NCBI GenBank assembly: GCA_029242545.1
Contig: JAQWTV010000159.1
Coordinates: 1-64,000, forward strand
Reading direction: 5' to 3'
Length of the DNA: 64,000 nt
From: Roseibacillus sp.
GTDB lineage: Bacteria; Verrucomicrobiota; Verrucomicrobiia; Verrucomicrobiales; Akkermansiaceae
Shown: piece after piece, positions 62,798 to 64,000 of the stretch
Position numbering within the stretch: the stretch's first letter is position 1
Layout of the letters: the number at the start of each line of letters is the position of its first letter
Made by a program: the position numbers and the translations under genes
Notes under the pieces: generated by a model
The model's input: only the letters and a program-made list of their open reading frames with translations
Database searches by the model: none
Told to the model about the DNA's origin: nothing

Positions 62798-62958
62798 CCC
62801 GCCCTGTAGTGCCTCTTTCTCAGATGAGGCCACATTGGGTTTAAGGCTAAAATATACGTTAGCAACAATCTGCAGGGCTGATCCTTTCACGCTGCTGATT
62901 TTGCTCGCCAACCCGCCCCGGCCTCTGAAAGATCCTCATTCCAAACAACAAACACCTT

Positions 62959-63948
62959 ATGAGTAAAAAGCTTTGCCTTGGCCTTCTCGGACTAATTCCA
63001 GTCATCATTCTGACCAGCCTCTTCAATAGTTGTGGAGAGAAAGGCAGCAGCGGAAAAGTCCGCCTTGCTTTCGTTACCAACGCTTCTGCGGATTTCTGGG
63101 CCTACGCTCAGGCAGGGGTTCAGAAAGCAGAGAGCGAGTTCGACGATATTGAAGTCGAGTTCAAGGTGGGCGACGGCACACCCGCCAAGCAGCGTGAACT
63201 CATTGAGGCTCTTCTAGTGCGTGGTGTAAAAGGAATCGCCATAAGCCCCACCAACCCTAGTGGCCAAAAGGAAATGCTCAACGAGTGGGCCGAAAAAGCT
63301 TCGCTCATCACGGTCGATAGTGACGCCGCTGACTCCGACCGCAAATTTTACCTTGGAACTGACAACGTTGCAGCTGGCCGAAAAGCTGGTGAACTCCTCA
63401 AGGAAGCCCTTCCGAATGGCGGCAAAGTCATGGCATTTGTCGGGCTCGGTGATCAGGCTAATGCCGCAGAGCGTTATCAGGGATTACGTGAGGCCGTGGA
63501 GGGAACCGAGATTGAAATCCTTGACCTCCGGACCGATGAAGTTGACTTCGGAAAAGCTCGCCGTAACGCAGAGGATACCCTCACCAAGCACCCCGATATT
63601 GCCGGCATGGTCGGCCTCTGGTCCTACAATGCGCCCCTTATTCTGGAAGCCGTGAGGGACAAGGGCGTTCTCGATAAGGTCAAGATCATCGGCTTCGACG
63701 AGGACCCTCGCACCCTCAAGGCTATTGATGCTGGTGAAATCCATGGGACCGTTGTCCAGAAGCCCTACGAGTTCGGCTATCAGGCAGTGGTCGCTTTACG
63801 CGCCATGATTGTGGGAAATCAAACGCCCAAGGACCTGGAAGTTCCTGACACCAATCAGAAATTTATTGAGACTCTTACCATTCGCAAGGGAGAGGGCCTT
63901 GAGTATTTGAAGAAGTGCAACGCTTGGAAGAACGCTATCAGTAAATAG
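62959..63948 (+). CDS. Sugar-binding ABC-transporter lipoprotein (RbsB-like)
   Basis: A 329-residue protein with a signal peptide that has an imperfect lipobox (LFNSC) before GEKGSS. The periplasmic binding protein type 1 fold is seen as KVRLAFVTNASADFWAYAQ, KGIAISPTNPSGQKE, FYLGTDNVAAGRKAGELL and KIIGFDEDPRTLKAID, of the ribose/xylose subgroup. It would bring a monosaccharide or sugar acid to an ABC permease encoded to the right of the window. The context with UxaA-like and SDR genes supports an acidic sugar. Confidence 0.92.
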   Translation: MSKKLCLGLLGLIPVIILTSLFNSCGEKGSSGKVRLAFVTNASADFWAYAQAGVQKAESEFDDIEVEFKVGDGTPAKQRELIEALLVRGVKGIAISPTNPSGQKEMLNEWAEKASLITVDSDAADSDRKFYLGTDNVAAGRKAGELLKEALPNGGKVMAFVGLGDQANAAERYQGLREAVEGTEIEILDLRTDEVDFGKARRNAEDTLTKHPDIAGMVGLWSYNAPLILEAVRDKGVLDKVKIIGFDEDPRTLKAIDAGEIHGTVVQKPYEFGYQAVVALRAMIVGNQTPKDLEVPDTNQKFIETLTIRKGEGLEYLKKCNAWKNAISK

Positions 63949-64000
63949 CACGTCCGCTCTACCTCGAGCTGCAATGCAAGACCCCGCCAAGCGCGTGAAG

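Noticed and set aside
1-64000. CRISPR array, tRNA, rRNA, insertion sequence, prophage or integrase
   Set aside because: Gaps were read for regular repeats, cloverleaf structures and transposase-like or integrase-like frames; none was found.

Overview
The window looks like a chromosomal segment of a marine or aquatic heterotroph of the PVC group, most likely Verrucomicrobiota (Planctomycetota is the alternative). The inference rests on gene content: PSCyt1/DUF1549/DUF1553 cytochrome proteins paired with DUF1501 proteins, DUF1080, a PmoA-like DUF6807 protein, FG-GAP and PQQ-type propellers, six exported type I sulfatases, and a MotA/ExbB channel with ExbD-like partners. No rRNA, tRNA, CRISPR array, insertion sequence or phage gene was seen. 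Genes are mostly single or in short operons on both strands, and many starts lack a clear Shine-Dalgarno site.

Layout. 1-2.1 kb: end of a DUF1501 protein with a clear terminator, then a 2-oxoglutarate/Fe(II) oxygenase and an STN-like secreted protein. 2.2-7.4 kb: a propeller protein, an rRNA-type methyltransferase with THUMP domain, two small proteins and an FG-GAP protein. 7.5-12.1 kb: a PSCyt1/DUF1553 + DUF1501 pair. 12.3-18.5 kb: lysS, glpK preceded by a translationally coupled small ORF, a lipoprotein aldose epimerase and a sodium/sugar symporter. 18.6-26.3 kb: an LRR-SGNH fusion, a DUF6807 protein, a Tat-exported ADPRM-like phosphoesterase and a large secreted serine protease. 26.4-34.2 kb: two sulfatases with Dabb, GNAT, PHP, DUF1080 and coiled-coil genes. 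34.4-37.3 kb: a three-gene amino-sugar type operon (Gfo/Idh oxidoreductase, PIG-L deacetylase, NagB-like deaminase). 37.4-41.9 kb: a PQQ propeller and a three-gene proton-channel cassette. 42-45.2 kb: two convergent sulfatases. 45.2-48.9 kb: a minus-strand operon of thioesterase, a possible small secreted protein without a canonical start, class II aldolase, FGGY kinase and HAD phosphatase. 49-53.2 kb: a small basic protein with a perfect terminator, a rhomboid protease, a TPR-type protein and a toroid protein carrying a heme-c motif. 53.4-60.2 kb: a sulfatase-SGNH fusion, a three-repeat protein, a phospholipase D protein, a Tat-exported sulfatase and a Glu-rich protein. 60.4-63.9 kb: the start of a sugar-acid operon (UxaA-type dehydratase, SDR, sugar-binding lipoprotein).

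Taken together the window encodes removal of sulfate and ester groups from polysaccharides outside the cytoplasm, followed by uptake and breakdown of neutral, amino and acidic sugars. The least explained element is the 38.6-41.9 kb cassette: one ExbB/MotA-like channel subunit with a zinc ribbon and two different ExbD-like partners, only one of which has an acidic residue in its membrane helix. The 48.2-48.4 kb small ORF and the small ORF coupled to glpK are the best candidates for overlooked genes.
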